From: Oscillospiraceae bacterium
GTDB taxonomy: Bacteria; Bacillota; Clostridia; Oscillospirales; Oscillospiraceae
DNA length: 8,097 bases
NCBI GenBank assembly: GCA_017521875.1
Contig: JAFXBH010000039.1
Coordinates: 1-8,097 of the forward strand
Direction: 5' to 3'
Shown in pieces: positions 1 to 7,380 of this stretch (positions within the stretch are counted from its first letter, which is position 1; each line of letters starts with the position of its first letter). Under the pieces are notes generated by a model. It had not been told where the DNA came from, ran no database searches, and worked only from the letters and a program-made list of their open reading frames with translations. The position numbers were made by a program, and so were the translations under genes.

Positions 1-874
1 CCGGGATAATGCCGAATTTCAGCAGATCATCCGGCTCCACCTGAGCCAAAAGCTTACCCACATCCCGGTTCTTTTTGGACTCGATATGCGCGCCGAAGCC
101 GATGGAAGAGCGGTCCGTACGGGCCTCAATGATCTTATCCAGACCGTCAAAGGCGCCGCCGCAGATAAACAGGATGTTGGAGGTATCGACTTGGATCATC
201 TCCTGCTGGGGATGCTTTCTGCCGCCCTGGGGAGGAACATTGGCAACAGTACCTTCCAAAATTTTCAACAAAGCCTGTTGTACACCTTCGCCGGATACAT
301 CTCTAGTGATGGATGTGTTTTCGCTCTTGCGGGCAATTTTATCCACTTCATCAATATAGATGATACCCCGCTCCGCGCGCTCAAGATCAAATTCAGCCGC
401 CTGTAACAAACGAACCAGAATATTCTCCACATCGTCGCCTACATAACCAGCTTCTGTCAATGTGGTAGCATCTGCTATAGCAAATGGTACATCCAGAAGT
501 TTGGCAAGTGTCTGGGCAAACAGAGTTTTGCCGGAACCGGTGGGACCAATCAGCAGAATATTGCTCTTCTGCAGTTCGACATCTGTTTCAGTTGCCAGAA
601 AAATTCGCTTATAGTGGTTGTAAACCGCAACAGAAAGGGCGATTTTCGCTTCATCCTGACCAATAATATAGGCATCCATATAGGACTTAATCTCAGCAGG
701 TGTAGGAAGTTTTTCCAAACCTTCAGCACTGCAACGGTCTTCCTGCAGCAAATCACAGCAAGCCTGAACACAATCGCTGCAGATATATACACCGGGACCG
801 GCAATCAATCTCGCTTCTGTCTCCCGCTTACCGCAAAAGGAACAGCATATGGACAATTCTTCTGTTTTAGCCAT
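1..874 (-). CDS. clpX: ATP-dependent Clp protease ATP-binding subunit ClpX (partial, C-terminus off the left edge)
   Basis: ClpX is the AAA+ unfoldase that recognises tagged or misfolded proteins in the cytoplasm and feeds them into ClpP. The first 291 codons are visible. Residues 11-35 hold the N-terminal zinc-binding domain (CSFC, then CSDC 17 residues later). The AAA+ core follows: Walker A GPTGSGKT at 110-117, pore loop GYVGDD at 143-148, Walker [10 protein letters not shown] at 171-179, the second pore-loop RKH at 219-221, and the ClpP-docking IGF loop at 258-260. All key residues are present, and nothing suggests truncation other than the window edge. The ATG at 874 is preceded by an AAAGGCGG ribosome site and gives the usual MAK start before the zinc finger. 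The gene starts 20 bases after the clpP stop with no terminator or promoter between them, so the two subunits are probably made from one mRNA. Extra cysteines at 10, 39 and 40 flank the zinc ligands. Confidence 0.97.
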   Translation of the reverse strand, partial: MAKTEELSICCSFCGKRETEARLIAGPGVYICSDCVQACCDLLQEDRCSAEGLEKLPTPAEIKSYMDAYIIGQDEAKIALSVAVYNHYKRIFLATETDVELQKSNILLIGPTGSGKTLFAQTLAKLLDVPFAIADATTLTEAGYVGDDVENILVRLLQAAEFDLERAERGIIYIDEVDKIARKSENTSITRDVSGEGVQQALLKILEGTVANVPPQGGRKHPQQEMIQVDTSNILFICGGAFDGLDKIIEARTDRSSIGFGAHIESKKNRDVGKLLAQVEPDDLLKFGIIP

Positions 875-894
875 AAGATGTCCGCCTTTCTGCT

Positions 895-1476
895 TTAGTG
901 TCTATCAAGCACCCGATCAATGATACCAAATTCTTTCGCTTCTTCCGATGTCATAAAGTTATCCCGTTCGCAGGCATCGGTAACCTCTTCCACGGTTTTG
1001 CCGGTTTTTTCAGCCAAAATGCGATTCATACGCGCCTTAATCGTTTCCAGACGCTTCATATGAATAGCCATATCGGTAATCTGACCCTGGGTACCTGCAG
1101 AGGGTTGATGAATCATAATTTCTGCATTGGGCAAGGCCATACGCTTACCCTTTGTACCGGCAGCAAGCAAGAATGCGCCCATAGATGCAGCCATACCTAC
1201 ACAGATAGTAGCAACATCGCACTTGATGTACTGCATAGTGTCATAAATGGCCATACCGGCAGTTACGCTGCCGCCGGGGCTGTTGATATAGAACTGAATG
1301 TCCTTATCGGGATCCTGTGCTTCCAAATACAATAACTGGGCAACAATCAAACTGGCCGTTGTGTCGTTGACTTCCTCGGACAGAAAGATAATGCGGTCAT
1401 TGAGCAGCCGGGAAAAAATATCATAACTACGCTCTCCCCGGCTGGTCTGTTCTACAACATAGGGTACTAAACTCAT
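895..1476 (-). CDS. clpP: ATP-dependent Clp protease proteolytic subunit ClpP
   Basis: ClpP is the serine peptidase that forms the 14-subunit degradation chamber capped by ClpX. The predicted protein has 193 residues, the normal family length. The catalytic triad is visible: Ser98 in GMAASMG, His123 in MIHQPSAG and Asp172 in ERDNFM. The SPGGS oxyanion-loop motif is at 66-70. The N-terminus [19 protein letters not shown] is typical of processed ClpP and contains the axial-loop region. The frame is open up to 1515, but I place the start at 1476: GAAAGGAG lies eight bases before this ATG, while the ATG two codons earlier lies only two bases after the same ribosome site. The gene sits 51 bases after tig and 20 bases before clpX, the tig-clpP-clpX order known from many bacteria. 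I saw no CtsR-type direct repeat upstream. Confidence 0.98.
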   Translation of the reverse strand: MSLVPYVVEQTSRGERSYDIFSRLLNDRIIFLSEEVNDTTASLIVAQLLYLEAQDPDKDIQFYINSPGGSVTAGMAIYDTMQYIKCDVATICVGMAASMGAFLLAAGTKGKRMALPNAEIMIHQPSAGTQGQITDMAIHMKRLETIKARMNRILAEKTGKTVEEVTDACERDNFMTSEEAKEFGIIDRVLDRH

Positions 1477-1484
1477 GGTCATGT

Positions 1485-1492
1485 CTCCTTTC
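1485..1492 (-). promoter_or_regulatory. Ribosome binding site of clpP that decides its start
   Basis: On the minus strand this reads GAAAGGAG and ends eight bases before the ATG at 1476. Its closeness to the alternative ATG at 1482 (two bases) argues against that start. Confidence 0.75.
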
Positions 1493-1527
1493 AGAATGTG
1501 AAACATTTTAACCATTTTCTGGAATAC

Positions 1528-2901
1528 TTATTCCTCGGTCTTCTCTTCTACTGCTTCTTCAGTCTTTTCTTCGACCTTCTCTTCAGTCTTCTTTGTGGTC
1601 TTCTTTCTGGGCTTCTTCTCACCCTTAGGGGCGACAGCAACAGCGGATTCTACAATTACCTGAATGGCCTTGCGGCTTTCCAGACTGGTCTTCAACTCTT
1701 CTGCAGGGATCAGATCCTTAACCTTCTCCACATCCATATCATACTGCTTTGCAACAGATTCCAGTTCAGCAGCGATTTCCTCTTCAGAAACGGTGATGCC
1801 TTCTGCTTCTGCGATCTTTGCAATGGTGACATTGATCTTAGCCTGTTTTTCAGCTGCGGGACGGAAAGCATTCCGCATGCCGGCCATATCGCCACCCATC
1901 ATCTTAGCGTACTGCTCCATAGAGTAGCCGCTCATCTGCAGTTGATAACCAAAGCGCTCCATCTGATTGTCCAGTTCCATCTCAATCATAGAAGCGGGCA
2001 TATCAACGGTAGTGTTCTCGGCAGCCTTCTCAACACAGGCCTGCTCAAAGGCGTTATCGATCTGCTTCTGAGCAGATTCCAAAGCCTTTGCACGGATATC
2101 AGCCTTCAGGTCCTCCAGAGTCTCAAACTCAGAAACATCTTTAGCAAATTCGTCATCCTGGGCAGGAACATTGGTAGCGGTGACCTTGTTAACCTTCACA
2201 TGGAATACAACAGCCTTGCCTGCCAATTCTGCATGATAGTCTTCAGGGAAAGTGATATCAATATCTTTCTCTTCGCCTGCAGACATGCCAACAATCTGCT
2301 CCTCAAAACCGGGAACAAAAGAGTTAGAACCCAACTTAAGATCAAAGTTATCACCCTTGCCGCCGTTGAAAGGAACACCGTTATCAAAGCCTTCAAAGTC
2401 GATATTGGCAGTGTCACCCATCTCAGCAGCACGTTCTACGGTTTCAGTAGAAGCAACATTTTGAGCCATACGATCCAGTTCAGCCTGCACCTGCTCGTCG
2501 GTAACATTTGCCTTGGCCTTTTCAATCTTCAAGCCCTTGTAATCGCCCAAAGTAACCTCGGGGTATACATCGGTGGTCAGGGTCAGGGTAACAACACCCT
2601 CGTCAGAAATATCCATATCTGTCAAGCTGGGACGGCCAACAGCCTTCACATCCTGCTTAACAACAGCAAAATCATAAACTTCGGGGAAGATCTCTTCCAG
2701 GCCATCTTCATAAAACACATGAGCGCCGTACATAGATTCAATCATCTTACGGGGAGCCTTGCCCTTGCGGAAACCGGGAATAGCAATGTTTTTGCGAGCC
2801 TTCAAATATGCTTTCTGAACGCCGGATTCCATCAGTTCTTTGTCGATTTCTACGACGATGGTAACTTTGTTGCCGTTTCTTTCGTTACTCTTGATGTTCA
2901 T
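1528..2901 (-). CDS. tig: Trigger factor, ribosome-associated chaperone and peptidyl-prolyl isomerase
   Basis: Trigger factor docks at the ribosomal exit tunnel and shields nascent chains; its FKBP-like domain isomerises proline bonds. The predicted protein has 457 residues. The N-terminal ribosome-binding domain carries the signature GFRKGKAP at 43-50. The PPIase domain lies at about 160-242 (GDTANIDFEGF, then NSFVPGFEEQIVG and KDIDITFPEDY). The helical C-terminal chaperone domain covers about 250-425. The last 32 residues (426-457) form a low-complexity tail, first lysine-rich (KKPRKKTTKK) and then glutamate-rich with repeated KTEE/VEE units; this makes the protein somewhat longer than the usual 430 or so. 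The ATG at 2901 follows a strong GGGAGGA site six bases away. It heads the tig-clpP-clpX block and probably has its own promoter at 2966-2994. The long open frame on the opposite strand is a codon-bias shadow. Confidence 0.97.
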   Translation of the reverse strand: MNIKSNERNGNKVTIVVEIDKELMESGVQKAYLKARKNIAIPGFRKGKAPRKMIESMYGAHVFYEDGLEEIFPEVYDFAVVKQDVKAVGRPSLTDMDISDEGVVTLTLTTDVYPEVTLGDYKGLKIEKAKANVTDEQVQAELDRMAQNVASTETVERAAEMGDTANIDFEGFDNGVPFNGGKGDNFDLKLGSNSFVPGFEEQIVGMSAGEEKDIDITFPEDYHAELAGKAVVFHVKVNKVTATNVPAQDDEFAKDVSEFETLEDLKADIRAKALESAQKQIDNAFEQACVEKAAENTTVDMPASMIEMELDNQMERFGYQLQMSGYSMEQYAKMMGGDMAGMRNAFRPAAEKQAKINVTIAKIAEAEGITVSEEEIAAELESVAKQYDMDVEKVKDLIPAEELKTSLESRKAIQVIVESAVAVAPKGEKKPRKKTTKKTEEKVEEKTEEAVEEKTEE

Positions 2902-2907
2902 AATTTA

Positions 2908-2914
2908 TCCTCCC
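2908..2914 (-). promoter_or_regulatory. Ribosome binding site of tig
   Basis: On the minus strand this reads GGGAGGA, six bases before the ATG at 2901. It is a near-perfect anti-16S match, as expected for an abundant chaperone. Confidence 0.75.
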
Positions 2915-2921
2915 AAATGTC

Positions 2922-2938
2922 AGGCTTCATGAAAGCCT
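2922..2938 (-). other. Small hairpin in the tig leader
   Basis: On the minus strand AGGCTT and AAGCCT form a perfect six-base-pair stem around a five-base TCATG loop. It lies between the predicted promoter and the tig ribosome site, so it would be in the 5' untranslated RNA. No U-run follows, so it is not an intrinsic terminator. It could stabilise the mRNA 5' end or be chance. Confidence 0.4.
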
Positions 2939-2965
2939 ATAATATACATTTTTTGTATCCGAACT

Positions 2966-2994
2966 ATATTAGCAAAAAAAATTGTAAATGTCCA
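2966..2994 (-). promoter_or_regulatory. Predicted sigma-A type promoter for tig-clpP-clpX
   Basis: On the minus strand a -35 like TGGACA (2989-2994, five of six to consensus) is separated by exactly 17 bases from a -10 like TAATAT (2966-2971, four of six). The -10 is preceded by TGC, giving an extended -10. A T-run lies in the spacer. The predicted transcript would have a leader of about 60 bases before tig. It lies in the only sizeable gap between genes in this block. No start site has been measured. Confidence 0.5.
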
Positions 2995-3013
2995 TACTTT
3001 TCTTTGTTTTTTC

Positions 3014-3700
3014 TTAAAATATCTTGTATGGCTTAAAATTAAGACGGTCTGCGGATACCAGCGTATAATCAATACCGTCCCATTGACCTTCCATTGCCAG
3101 AGCGTGACTTGCGCCGTGCAGATGTCCGTAATAGCATTGCCGTACATCATAGGCCTTGAGAAGGTCCAGAATTTCCTTACATTCATACCCTCTGTATTGC
3201 GGCGGATAGTGGAGAAAAACCAGTTTTGGAAGTTCACCCGCAGACCTTAAAGAGGCTTCCAAACGCAATAACTCCCTCTTAAATATCTTCTCATCGTGAG
3301 TGCTCCCGCGTTCTTCTTCAAAAAACCATCCTCGTGTGCCGCACAGGGCATATCCATTATATTCATAACAGTTATTGTTCATAATCCACTGATTGGAAAA
3401 GTTGTTTTGGTTGCAAAATTTATAAAATTTTGCAGATGTACTCCACCAATAATCGTGGTTACCTTTTACAATAATCTTTCTGCCGGGGATTTGGTCAATC
3501 CATGCAAAATCTGCCTTAGAATCCTCCAGGCTTAATGCCCAAGACAGATCACCAAGCAAGATTGTAGTATCTTCCGGATGGATAACGGATATCCCCTCTT
3601 TTAATTTATCCATATATCCGGCCCATGCACCGCCGAAAACATCCATAGGCTTCGGGGCACTTAAACAAAGGTGCAAATCACCTATAACATACAGTGCCAT
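3014..3700 (-). CDS. Calcineurin-like metallophosphoesterase (predicted phosphohydrolase)
   Basis: This is a cytoplasmic metal-dependent phosphoesterase of 228 residues. All family motifs are present in order: GDLH (Asp8, His10), LLGDLSW (Asp51), KGNHD (Asn81, His82), FLHYPP (His164) and YGHLHG (His193, His195). These are the expected two-metal ligands. The overall style resembles the predicted phosphohydrolases of COG1768, from memory and not searched. The physiological substrate cannot be told from sequence; members of the superfamily act on phosphoproteins, cyclic nucleotides, nucleotides or other phosphoesters. There is no signal peptide. The frame opens at 3739, but AAAGGAG seven bases before the ATG at 3700 and the beta-strand-then-GDLH start MALYVIGDLH favour 3700. 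It begins 16 bases after the threonine-synthase-like gene stops and is the last gene of the lepB unit; I saw no clear terminator after it. Confidence 0.88.
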   Translation of the reverse strand: MALYVIGDLHLCLSAPKPMDVFGGAWAGYMDKLKEGISVIHPEDTTILLGDLSWALSLEDSKADFAWIDQIPGRKIIVKGNHDYWWSTSAKFYKFCNQNNFSNQWIMNNNCYEYNGYALCGTRGWFFEEERGSTHDEKIFKRELLRLEASLRSAGELPKLVFLHYPPQYRGYECKEILDLLKAYDVRQCYYGHLHGASHALAMEGQWDGIDYTLVSADRLNFKPYKIF

Positions 3701-3716
3701 GTAATAACTCCTTTGT

Positions 3717-4616
3717 TCAGTCAGGCCGCTGCTCAGCAAAAATCAAGGTGTGTTTATTGATGCCTGTTTTAGACCGATAGTCCTGCAGTCCTGCATAGGC
3801 CAGCGCAGCATCCGGTGAAATACGGTACTGATTGCTGCTAAACATATTGGCGGCAACAGTATCAATGCGGTCATTACTTACAACCGCAACAAAAAGTTCG
3901 TTTGTTAATGCTTGAACTTGTTCGTCGTTCAGCATATAAGCAGACTTTTTCTGAGCATGCTTCAGCAGATAAGTAACCCCTTCGTTGCCATAGATGTGGT
4001 AAATCAGGTTTTCCAGATAATTCGGCATTTTTTCAACTAATGAATACTCTCCCCTGTTTACCAGATCCCACAAACGATTATTGTGATTACAGACACAAAT
4101 AATACGATTCATCGGCAAACCCATTTTCTTAGCGTAAAGAACCGCTGACAGATCACCATAGTCGTCCGCAGGCAAAGCCACATCCAGACCGTCCTGTTCA
4201 GATTTAAAATGAACAAATAGGCCAAAGAGCAACGCTATTTTAATAGCAATATAGACCCAGCCGTCAGGCACAGTACGTTGGTTAGTCAGCAAATAATGGA
4301 TGTTTTCAATGATATTCCGAATGTTACCTGCGGGGTTATGAAACGCTTCGGCAAAAAGCAAACGTTGGGATATATTAGAAACAACGATAGCGTCGCTTCC
4401 AATAGCGTTTTTAATATCGTCAGAGCATAGATTAGTATCAAAGAATACATTAAGAATCCGTGCGATATTTTCCTCTAAGGATCCACCAAAGTCATCTATT
4501 GAGCATTCAGGCAAATGGAACGGCGCAAAAAAACCTCCATCGGGTGCATTATCCGTAAATAACGCCCGGTGCGAAGTATGTGTCTCAATTTTATTTCTTG
4601 TACTTACATAGAGCAT
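3717..4616 (-). CDS. Shortened threonine-synthase-like protein lacking the PLP lysine (probable pseudoenzyme)
   Basis: Threonine synthase is a fold-type-II PLP enzyme converting O-phosphohomoserine to threonine. This 299-residue protein keeps its landmarks: the N-terminal MLYVSTRNK and APDGG (24-28), the C-terminal core with YGDLSAVLYAKKMGLP (153-168), a stretch LENLIYHIYG (201-210) matching the SSNLERLLF region, and ISPDAALAYAGLQDYR near the end. However, FHNPAGNIRN (92-101) lines up by eye with FHGPTLAFKD, putting Arg100 where the PLP-binding lysine belongs. The roughly 100-residue segment with the SGDTG motif is absent, and PSGNFGD has become PADDYGD (149-155). Family members are typically about 430-500 residues. 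Catalysis is therefore unlikely. The frame is intact; its ATG lies 10 bases after AGGAG and overlaps the dipeptidase gene by 13 bases, suggesting coupled translation. A segment at 119-137 is hydrophobic but corresponds to a buried helix of the family, so I do not call it a membrane helix. Function unknown. Confidence 0.8.
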   Translation of the reverse strand: MLYVSTRNKIETHTSHRALFTDNAPDGGFFAPFHLPECSIDDFGGSLEENIARILNVFFDTNLCSDDIKNAIGSDAIVVSNISQRLLFAEAFHNPAGNIRNIIENIHYLLTNQRTVPDGWVYIAIKIALLFGLFVHFKSEQDGLDVALPADDYGDLSAVLYAKKMGLPMNRIICVCNHNNRLWDLVNRGEYSLVEKMPNYLENLIYHIYGNEGVTYLLKHAQKKSAYMLNDEQVQALTNELFVAVVSNDRIDTVAANMFSSNQYRISPDAALAYAGLQDYRSKTGINKHTLIFAEQRPD

Positions 4617-5557
4617 TTTTTAATCACTCCTAAAGCGTTGTTCCAGTAAATATTTTCAATGGATTTATTATCCAAACCTCTTTCGATAAGTCTCATTGCT
4701 ATTTTCCCGTAATCTTCTACACCGGATATACCTGCAGGCAGCCGTTCAATGCCGTCAAAATCCGAACCAAGGGAAATGTGCAGATCATCCCCGGAGAGAT
4801 CCATAAAATGAAAAATGTGATCACAGACAGTGTCAACGGTAGAATTATTTCCCAGGAAATCCGGGTAAAGATTTATGCCGACTGTTCCGCCGGTTTTGCA
4901 GATAGCCAAATACATCTCATCCGTCAGATTTCGGGGGTGATTCCATTTAGTACGGCTATTGGAGTGAGATGCAATAATCGGCTTCCGGGATATATCTATT
5001 ATATTCCAAAACGCCTCATCGCTTATATGGCTCACATCCACCGTCATACCCACATTCTGCGCGCATCTTACATATTCTCGTCCTTCATCGGTTAAGCTGC
5101 CTCCTGTCACACAGGAGCCTGTCAAAGGATTTTGTTCATTCCAACTCAATGTAGTGATGCGAAATCCAATTTTATAGAGATCCTCAAGAAGATCATAGTT
5201 GTAATCAAAGCCTGCAGGACCTTCGATGGTCAAAACAGCAGACATCTTCCCTGCTTTTTGATTTGCTTCAATATCGTCAGCCGAATAAGCGAGGGATATC
5301 AAATCACTGTTCTTCTCGATCTCCTGCATTATAGCGGCTAATTCCCGCTCAAATAATCCAAATACCGATAAATTTGCAGGCAGTTTCTCGTTGGGGGAAG
5401 TATAGCAGGCAAAACATTGACAATATCCGAGATGTTTTTTTGCTCTCTCCAAATCAAAATGACCCTGATTATTCCGCAGATCACCAATAGAATCGTAATT
5501 CTTGCCTAAAAGTACAAAGGGTGTATCGCAATGCAGGTCAAATACCGGGAACTTCAT
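4604..5557 (-). CDS. Membrane-dipeptidase family (M19) zinc dipeptidase
   Basis: M19 enzymes are TIM-barrel, two-zinc metallopeptidases that hydrolyse dipeptides, often with a tolerance for D-residues at the C-terminal position. The predicted protein has 317 residues, normal for bacterial members. Metal ligands can be read in order: His9 and Asp11 in DLHCDTP, the bridging Glu112 in TIEGPAG, His177 in DVSHISD, His198 in ASHSNSR, and Asp266 in LGSDFDG. The HPRNLTDE motif (207-214), whose arginine binds substrate carboxylate in the family, is also present. There is no signal peptide or anchor, so it should act in the cytoplasm, perhaps on imported or cell-wall-derived dipeptides (inference). The ATG at 5557 overlaps the yraN stop in an ATGA junction with GGAGG about nine bases upstream. 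It overlaps the next gene by 13 bases. Confidence 0.94.
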   Translation of the reverse strand: MKFPVFDLHCDTPFVLLGKNYDSIGDLRNNQGHFDLERAKKHLGYCQCFACYTSPNEKLPANLSVFGLFERELAAIMQEIEKNSDLISLAYSADDIEANQKAGKMSAVLTIEGPAGFDYNYDLLEDLYKIGFRITTLSWNEQNPLTGSCVTGGSLTDEGREYVRCAQNVGMTVDVSHISDEAFWNIIDISRKPIIASHSNSRTKWNHPRNLTDEMYLAICKTGGTVGINLYPDFLGNNSTVDTVCDHIFHFMDLSGDDLHISLGSDFDGIERLPAGISGVEDYGKIAMRLIERGLDNKSIENIYWNNALGVIKKCSM

Positions 5558-5919
5558 TGAAAGGCATCCTCCAAATGATGAATTTTCGGTTTACTTGTAG
5601 ATATTCCGTCCGGAGCATAGATCTCAATCACATCAAATCGAGGCTGCAATTCCGTGGGATATTGAGATAAATAGTATTCTGCGGTAGTACGAATGCGGTT
5701 TTGTTTATGATAATCCACAAATTCCATTGCATAGGCAAAACGATCATTTTTTCGAAGTTTGACTTCAACAAATACCAGATATTTTCGATCTGAAACAATC
5801 AAATCAATCTCGCCAAATCGGCAATGGTAACCTGCTGCCAGAAGTTTATATTTTTTCTTTTGTAAATATGCTGCGGCTACAGACTCGCCCCAGGCACCGA
5901 CAAGATTATTTCGTCCCAT
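5554..5919 (-). CDS. yraN: UPF0102 family protein YraN (endonuclease-like fold)
   Basis: YraN proteins are small, widely conserved, and have a restriction-endonuclease-like fold; their cellular role is not settled, though a link to DNA processing has been suggested. The 121-residue protein has the family hallmarks: GAWGESVAAAYL at 8-19 with Glu12, FGEIDLI (Glu37, Asp39), FVEVKLR (Glu52, Lys54) and PRFDVIEI at 93-100. The Glu/Asp/ExK arrangement matches the PD-(D/E)xK nuclease active site. Length is normal. The start at 5919 lies inside the end of rnhB (14-base overlap) and the stop overlaps the dipeptidase ATG by four bases, so translation is coupled on both sides. The rnhB-yraN pairing is common across bacteria and supports the assignment. 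Confidence 0.95.
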   Translation of the reverse strand: MGRNNLVGAWGESVAAAYLQKKKYKLLAAGYHCRFGEIDLIVSDRKYLVFVEVKLRKNDRFAYAMEFVDYHKQNRIRTTAEYYLSQYPTELQPRFDVIEIYAPDGISTSKPKIHHLEDAFQ

Positions 5920-6514
5920 ACAGTTTCTTTAAAAAAGTCATGCGGTGGATCTCACAGGGGCCATGCTCTGCAAGCGCCGCATAATGCGCCTTTGTGCCGT
6001 ATCCCTTATGTATCTCAAATCCATAACCGGGATATTTGTTTGCCATTTCCAGCATAAAATCATCCCGTGTAACTTTTGCCAAAATAGATGCTGCAGCAAT
6101 ACTTGCACTGCGTCCATCACCGCCAACTACGGTTTCCACAGGGATACCGAAGTCTTTGGCTCTATTGCCGTCAATAAGAGCAAAATCCGCCCTTATCTCT
6201 AAAGCATTGATGGCCCTTTCCATTGCTAAATAGGTAGCCTGTAAAATGTTAATCCCGTCAATCTCTTTATGATCGGAAAAAGCAATTCCGTATGCGATGG
6301 CCGCTTCACATATAATGGGAAACAGTTCTCTTCTCTTCTTGTCGGTCAATTTCTTGCTATCATTCAAACCGGGGATCTCAATATTGGCCGGTAAAATTAC
6401 CGCTGCAGCGCAAACCGGACCGGCTAAAGGGCCTCGACCGGCCTCATCAACGCCACAAATGTAAAGATAACCATCGTTGTAGTGTTTCTGTTCAAATTCC
6501 CACATGTTTGTCAT
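5906..6514 (-). CDS. rnhB: Ribonuclease HII
   Basis: RNase HII cuts the RNA strand of RNA-DNA hybrids and starts removal of single ribonucleotides misincorporated into DNA. The predicted protein has 202 residues, the short form without the N-terminal extension found in the Bacillus subtilis enzyme. The catalytic carboxylates are present: Asp23 and Glu24 in GVDEAGRGPLAGP, Asp115 in ALIDGN and Asp133 in VGGDG, followed by the signature ASIAAASILAKVTRD at 137-151. The conserved LNDSKKL is at 50-56, and YPGYGFEIHKGYGT follows at 161-174. The start at 6514 follows GGAGGAG by five bases and overlaps the rbgA stop as ATGA; the internal Met4 would be too far from this ribosome site. It overlaps yraN by 14 bases. 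The rbgA-rnhB pair is conserved in Bacillota. Confidence 0.97.
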   Translation of the reverse strand: MTNMWEFEQKHYNDGYLYICGVDEAGRGPLAGPVCAAAVILPANIEIPGLNDSKKLTDKKRRELFPIICEAAIAYGIAFSDHKEIDGINILQATYLAMERAINALEIRADFALIDGNRAKDFGIPVETVVGGDGRSASIAAASILAKVTRDDFMLEMANKYPGYGFEIHKGYGTKAHYAALAEHGPCEIHRMTFLKKLYGTK

Positions 6515-7380
6515 ACGGACTCCTCCGGCATTTCCAATGTGAAATGCCCCAATTTACCGGAACGATATTCATCCAGCAAGACTTTCGCCATTCGTTCTGT
6601 GTGGATCTCTCCCCTGGCCAACAAATAACCGCGCTTTCTTCCCGCTTCCTCCAGAAGCATATAGCCCGGTGTACCGGCCTCACAATTCACTTTATATCTC
6701 TCTGACAGTGTATGCGGATAAAACTTGTGAAGAAGTTCCATCAAACGGGCAGCAAGTTCTTCGATGTCGATAACACCCTCTTTGACTGCACCGGTATAAG
6801 CCAGCATCATGCCTACATTAGGGTCTTCAAATTTCGGCCAAAGAATACCGGGCGTATCCAGCAATAACAGTCCGTTTTCTACATTCACCCATTGCTTGCC
6901 GCGGGTTACACCGGGGCGATTTTCTGCCTTTGCACCCTTTCTGCCGGATATCTGATTAATCAAAGTCGATTTACCAACATTGGGAATGCCGACAACCATT
7001 ACTTTCAGGGCCTTATTCATCCCTTTGGCGGCGTTTCTATCGATCTTTTCCTTCAGGACAGAACGAACCGCGGGCTGAAATCCGGAAATTCCTTTTTTTG
7101 TTTTACAGTCTGTAGCAACCGCTGCATAACCTTTATTTCGAAAATACTGCATCCAACGCTTGGTTGCATCGCTATCGGCCAAATCCATACGATTTAATAC
7201 AATAATCCTGGGTTTATTTCCACAAATGGTATCAATATCCGGATTTCTGCTGGAAACAGGAATTCTGGCATCCACAATTTCACACACGGCATCAACCAAT
7301 TTGAGATCAGATTCAATCTGCCGTCTGGTTTTGGTCATATGGCCGGGATACCATTGTATATTCATTTTCTCCTGATCCAT
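6511..7380 (-). CDS. rbgA: Ribosome biogenesis GTPase RbgA (YlqF), circularly permuted
   Basis: RbgA is a GTPase that acts late in assembly of the 50S ribosomal subunit in the cytoplasm. The permuted motif order is clear: DAR at 37-39, G4 NRMD at 63-66, then G1 GIPNVGKST at 131-139, G2 GVTRG at 157-161 and G3 DTPG at 175-178, followed by the helical C-terminal domain. The N-terminal hallmark IQWYPGHM is present. Numbering is from the ATG at 7380, which shares one base with the lepB stop (TAATG) and has GGAG ten bases upstream; this gives 289 residues. A second ATG at 7365 would give the classic MNIQWYPGHM start, but its AGGAG is only three bases away. Either start leaves the domains intact. 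The gene overlaps rnhB by four bases. Ribosomal gene neighbours are expected upstream, outside the window. Confidence 0.96.
   Translation of the reverse strand: MDQEKMNIQWYPGHMTKTRRQIESDLKLVDAVCEIVDARIPVSSRNPDIDTICGNKPRIIVLNRMDLADSDATKRWMQYFRNKGYAAVATDCKTKKGISGFQPAVRSVLKEKIDRNAAKGMNKALKVMVVGIPNVGKSTLINQISGRKGAKAENRPGVTRGKQWVNVENGLLLLDTPGILWPKFEDPNVGMMLAYTGAVKEGVIDIEELAARLMELLHKFYPHTLSERYKVNCEAGTPGYMLLEEAGRKRGYLLARGEIHTERMAKVLLDEYRSGKLGHFTLEMPEESV

Noticed and set aside
75..406. Overlapping plus-strand frames at the left edge
   Set aside because: They lie opposite clpX, whose AAA+ motifs run through the same bases in the minus strand.
898..1335. A 145-codon plus-strand frame opposite clpP
   Set aside because: It lies wholly over a clear clpP coding region and reads as low-information antisense sequence.
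2995..3022. Possible terminator after the phosphoesterase gene
   Set aside because: The AT-rich stretch has only a weak CTTAA/TTAAG repeat without GC pairs or a proper U-run.
1498..3036. A 512-codon open frame on the plus strand opposite tig
   Set aside because: It is the antisense shadow of tig: leucine/phenylalanine-rich, with no recognisable domain and no good ribosome site, while tig has full family motifs and a strong one.
2920..3237. Minus-strand frame of 105 codons overlapping the phosphoesterase end and the tig leader
   Set aside because: It is out of frame with the motif-bearing phosphoesterase and spans the predicted tig promoter; no domain and no ribosome site of note.
4206..4262. 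Possible membrane helix in the threonine-synthase-like protein
   Set aside because: The hydrophobic stretch matches the position of a buried helix of threonine synthase, contains Lys126, and the rest of the protein looks soluble.
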